From assembly GCF_004117855.1 (NCBI RefSeq), contig NZ_QWBW01000017.1, forward strand, positions 62,749 through 121,366: a stretch of DNA of 58,618 bases, in the 5' to 3' direction. The translations under genes and the position numbers were made by a program. The notes under the pieces are model-generated. The model was not told the origin of the DNA and did no database searches. It worked only from the letters and a program-made list of their open reading frames with translations. This stretch comes from Modicisalibacter coralii (GTDB taxonomy: Bacteria > Pseudomonadota > Gammaproteobacteria > Pseudomonadales > Halomonadaceae). Positions 55,925 through 58,618 of this stretch are shown here, piece after piece (the first letter of the stretch is position 1; every line of letters starts with the position of its first letter).

Positions 55925-56164
55925 ATGACGCGCAAGAAGAAGACCCGTTCGCTGGCCGACAAGGTGACGATTCGCACCGGCCGGCGCAAGGACTATCGCC
56001 AGTGGCGACACGACAACCCCGGCGAAGTCACCTCGTCACGCCGCTTCAGCCAGAAGAAACGCCAGCAGCGCAAGCTCCAGGCCGCCCGCAAGCTGGCTCG
56101 CCAGCAGCAGGCACGGACGCTCGATGTCCACGGGCATGACGACACGCCGAAGGGAGACACATGA
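55925..56164 (+). CDS. Small basic hypothetical protein, 79 residues
   Basis: This short protein is very rich in Lys and Arg ([21 protein letters not shown]..., [19 protein letters not shown]). Such composition suggests binding to nucleic acid or ribosomes, but I recognise no family. The final TGA overlaps the xthA start (ATGA at 56161-56164), so it is coupled to exonuclease III. A TAGAAT -10-like element lies at 55890-55895, about 30 bases upstream of the ATG. Confidence 0.7.
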   Translation: MTRKKKTRSLADKVTIRTGRRKDYRQWRHDNPGEVTSSRRFSQKKRQQRKLQAARKLARQQQARTLDVHGHDDTPKGDT

Positions 56165-56979
56165 TGCGCCTGGTCTCTTTCAACATCAACGGCGTGCGGG
56201 CGCGCCTGCATCAGCTGCAGGCGCTGATCGACACTCACCACCCCGACGTCATCGGCCTGCAGGAGACCAAGGTCCACGACGACGAGTTTCCGCTCGAGGC
56301 GGTCCGGGGGATGGGCTATCACGTCCACTACCACGGCCAGAAGGGCCACTATGGCGTCGCCCTGCTCACCCGCCAGGCACCGGAGGCCGTCTTCTACGGC
56401 CTGCCCGAGGATGGCGAGGACGCCCAGCGGCGCCTGATCGGCGCGCGCCTGACCGGCGACGACGGCGAGCCGCTGACCGTGTGGAACGGCTATTTCCCGC
56501 AGGGCGAGAACGTCGATCATCCGACCAAGTTCCCCCACAAGCGGGCCTTCTATGCCGGCCTCGCCGAGATGCTCGAGCGCGACTACCGTCCCGACCAGCG
56601 GCTGGCCGTGATGGGCGATTTCAACATCTCACCAGCGGACATCGACATCGGCATCGGCGAGGCCAACCGCCGGCGCTGGCTGCGCGAGGGCAAGACCAGC
56701 TTCCAGCCGGTGGAACGCGAGTGGCTGAAGCGTCTCGAGGACTGGGGGCTGGTCGACGGCTACCGGCTCTGCCATCCCAGCGACGCCGACACCTTCAGCT
56801 GGTTCGATTACCGCTCCAAGGGCTTCGACCGCGACCCCAAGCGCGGCCTGCGCATCGACTACATCCTGGTCACGGCGCCACTCGCCGAGCGGGTCACGGC
56901 GGCGGGCATCGACTATCCGCTGCGCGCCATGGAAAAGCCGTCCGACCACGCCCCGGTGTGGCTCGAACTGGACCTGTAA
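56161..56979 (+). CDS. xthA: Exodeoxyribonuclease III
   Basis: This 272-residue enzyme acts on abasic sites in DNA and degrades one strand 3' to 5'. The metal-binding Glu35 is in [28 protein letters not shown] and the final KPSDHAPVW carry the catalytic Asp, Asn and His of the EEP superfamily. The ATG at 56161 overlaps the stop of the small basic gene by 4 bases; the next codon (56164) is an alternative start. It converges on the TPR gene with a 16-base gap and no clear terminator. Confidence 0.96.
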   Translation: MMRLVSFNINGVRARLHQLQALIDTHHPDVIGLQETKVHDDEFPLEAVRGMGYHVHYHGQKGHYGVALLTRQAPEAVFYGLPEDGEDAQRRLIGARLTGDDGEPLTVWNGYFPQGENVDHPTKFPHKRAFYAGLAEMLERDYRPDQRLAVMGDFNISPADIDIGIGEANRRRWLREGKTSFQPVEREWLKRLEDWGLVDGYRLCHPSDADTFSWFDYRSKGFDRDPKRGLRIDYILVTAPLAERVTAAGIDYPLRAMEKPSDHAPVWLELDL

Positions 56980-56995
56980 CCCCCGCGTCCCACCC

Positions 56996-58228
56996 TCAAC
57001 CACCGGACGCCTCGTTCTGGGCCCCGTCGCCCTGCGCACCGTCGTCGAGCACCGTCAGCCAGGCCCGTGCCTGCTCGGCGCCGGCGTCACGGGCGGCCGC
57101 GAACGCCTGCCGCGCCGCGCCGATGTCACCCTGCTCGAAGGCCGCCACGCCCTCGAGCAGCCAGTCGCGCGGTTGTGCCTCGCCGGTTTCGCGCGCCTGG
57201 CGCAGCGCATCCACCGCCGTCTGCCAGCGCCCCCAGCCGTAGGCAAGCTCGCCCAGACGACGCCAGTCGTCGCCCGCCCGGCTACGTTCGGCCACCTCAC
57301 GCCAGGCGGCGAGCGCCTTGTCGCGGGCCCGGGCGGCACTCCACGCCCGGGCGAGCAGACGCCGCTCCTCGAGATCGTCGGGCAGGCGCCCCTGCTCGAG
57401 CGCCGCCACCAGGTGTTCCGCGGCGCGGGCCGGCGTCCCCCCGGCCAGATGCAGCTCGATGAGCCGACGCAGGTCGTCCTCGCCGGACAGCGCGCCGCGA
57501 CGCCAGCCGGCCTCCCAGATCGCCGCGGCACGGCCGGGCTGATCGAGTCGCTGGGCGAGCCCCGCGGCGCGGCGCCAGGCCTCGGCGGGCACGTCGTCGC
57601 CGGCCAGCCAGCCATCGATCACCTCGAGCGCCGCCTGGTCGCGCCCCGCCCGCTGGTAGACCGCGGCGGCGAGCGACTGCCAGCGCGCCGGGATGCCACC
57701 GGCGCGGCGCGCCCGGTCGACCCACTCAGCGGCACGCTTCCAGCGCTCGAGTTCCGCCTGGGCCTGCGCCATCAGCCAGTAATCGGCGGCCTCGCCCTGG
57801 CCGCTTTCCAGCCAGCGCCCCAGTAGTTCGGCGCCCTTGTCGGTCTGCCCGGCACGCAGGCGCAAGCGGGCCTCCTGCTGCAACCAGCGGCGCCGGTAGC
57901 GCGATTCGATGCCGTCGACACCCCGCGCCTCGGCGAACAGGTCCGCGGCACGCGCATCCTTGCCCTGCTCCGCCGCGGCCGTCGCCGCAATCTGCAGGAA
58001 CAGCGCCCGCGCCCAGCGATCGGCGGCGTTGCCACCCTCGAGCCGTTCGGCGGCGGCTTCGGCATCGCGGCGGAGCGCCGCCGGATCGCCGTTCTCGAGA
58101 CGCGCCTGGAGGCCCTCGAGACTCTTTACCATGTCGTCACGCAGCGCCGGCGCGGCGTCAACCGCCCCGGATACAAGCAACAGACCCGCGGCCAGCCAGC
58201 GGGCGAATCGGTGGTAATGCAGTCGCAT
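56996..58228 (-). CDS. TPR protein linked to a TonB2-type energy system
   Basis: This 410-residue exported protein has a signal peptide (WLAAGLLLVSGAVDAAPA) and then Ala-rich helical pairs typical of tetratricopeptide repeats (for example KGAELLGRWLESGQGEAADYWL and RAAAIWEAGWRRGALSGEDD). It follows the TonB gene; TPR proteins at this place are known from TonB2 operons in Vibrio and other marine gammaproteobacteria, where they assist the TonB-ExbB-ExbD complex at the envelope. The ATG at 58228 with GAGGG upstream was preferred over a GTG at 58240 overlapping the tonB stop. Confidence 0.85.
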   Translation of the reverse strand: MRLHYHRFARWLAAGLLLVSGAVDAAPALRDDMVKSLEGLQARLENGDPAALRRDAEAAAERLEGGNAADRWARALFLQIAATAAAEQGKDARAADLFAEARGVDGIESRYRRRWLQQEARLRLRAGQTDKGAELLGRWLESGQGEAADYWLMAQAQAELERWKRAAEWVDRARRAGGIPARWQSLAAAVYQRAGRDQAALEVIDGWLAGDDVPAEAWRRAAGLAQRLDQPGRAAAIWEAGWRRGALSGEDDLRRLIELHLAGGTPARAAEHLVAALEQGRLPDDLEERRLLARAWSAARARDKALAAWREVAERSRAGDDWRRLGELAYGWGRWQTAVDALRQARETGEAQPRDWLLEGVAAFEQGDIGAARQAFAAARDAGAEQARAWLTVLDDGAQGDGAQNEASGG

Positions 58229-58236
58229 GCTTGCCC

Positions 58237-58618
58237 TCACCCCTCGAGACGGAATACCAGACGCTGACGCGCCTCGCGCGGCTGCGGGGCGCGCTTGAAC
58301 TGCCAGTCGGCGATCGCCCGCAGCGCGGCCCGGTCGAAGACGTGCCGCGGCTCGGCATCGATCACCCGCAGCGAGTCGCGATCGACGCTACCGTCGGGAC
58401 GGATCGTGAAACGCAACTCGACATAGCCCTCGATCCCCCGTCGCTGTGCCCGGGAAGGATACGTCGGCGGCACCTTGCGGGTCGGTTGCGGCGAACTCAC
58501 CACCCCGGGGTCGGTCGGCGGCGCCTGGCTGGCCTCGGCCTGGGAGTCGCTGGCCGGCGCGCTCGCCGGGGCCTGCTGCTGTTGCGCTTCGACCATCGAC
58601 ACCGACATCGCCTTCTCG
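58237..58618 (-). CDS. TonB-family energy transducer, C-terminal part (cut by window edge)
   Basis: The last 126 residues or so of a TonB protein are present. After a Gln/Ala/Pro-rich linker (MVEAQQQQAPASAPASDS) comes the C-terminal domain: VPPTYPSRAQRRGIEGYVELRF, DGSVDRDSLRVIDAEPRHVFD and ALRAIADWQFK, with the YP box that contacts outer-membrane receptors. The frame continues open past the window end, so the membrane anchor is off-window; an internal ATG at 58608 is probably not the start. It resembles the short TonB2 class and is followed by the TPR gene with 8 bases between. Confidence 0.88.
   Translation of the reverse strand, partial: EKAMSVSMVEAQQQQAPASAPASDSQAEASQAPPTDPGVVSSPQPTRKVPPTYPSRAQRRGIEGYVELRFTIRPDGSVDRDSLRVIDAEPRHVFDRAALRAIADWQFKRAPQPREARQRLVFRLEG

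Overview
This is a high-GC gammaproteobacterial chromosome segment that carries 49 supported protein genes, two of them cut by the window ends. Gene content and order (algU-mucA-mucB ... mucD-lepA-lepB-rnc-era-recO-pdxJ; cysM-rlmD-relA-mazG beside a GacS/BarA kinase; rhlB; xthA; a TonB2-type TonB with a TPR partner) resemble Pseudomonas and the Oceanospirillales, and Halomonas or a close relative is my best guess. That placement is inference from gene order and protein style, not a database match. I saw no rRNA, tRNA, CRISPR array or intact insertion sequence.

Layout. 1-10.3 kb: a circularly permuted ATP-grasp / alpha-E / transglutaminase (DUF2126) / zinc-peptidase cluster, interrupted at 6.9-9.2 kb by an AT-richer insert with an AAA ATPase-DUF4276 pair that looks like a defence module. 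10.4-13.7 kb: an acetyl-CoA hydrolase/CoA-transferase family enzyme and a GNAT-nitrilase pair with overlapping ends. 13.7-17.7 kb: proS, a lytic transglycosylase and a GGDEF-EAL protein. 18.0-18.2 kb: a predicted FNR/Anr-dependent small RNA. 18.2-27.7 kb: a SlyD-like isomerase with an RfaH-like factor, ampG, a SEC-C protein, an unknown membrane protein, topB and a panE-like gene. 27.9-36.0 kb: cysM-rlmD-relA-mazG-ppc on the minus strand. 36.1-38.8 kb: a tripartite BarA/GacS kinase. 38.8-46.4 kb: mucD and lepA-lepB-rnc-era-recO-pdxJ, with a tandem heptamer repeat between recO and pdxJ. 46.7-50.8 kb: algU-mucA-mucB, separated from mucD by a LysR gene and a GNAT gene. 51.0-58.6 kb: DAHP synthase, dinG, rhlB, a small basic protein, xthA and the end of a TonB operon.

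How the genes fit together. Envelope stress is the strongest theme: AlgU, its anti-sigma factor MucA, the co-regulator MucB and the periplasmic protease MucD, with signal peptidase I, AmpG and a lytic transglycosylase also in the window. A good sigma-E/AlgU promoter match lies about 215 bp upstream of mucD, so mucD probably stays in the AlgU regulon despite the two inserted genes. Stringent-response and global-regulation genes (relA, mazG, the BarA/GacS kinase) sit together. The two observations I consider most worth following are the small RNA with its class II FNR promoter geometry (18025-18192) and the ATPase-DUF4276 module (6942-8689).
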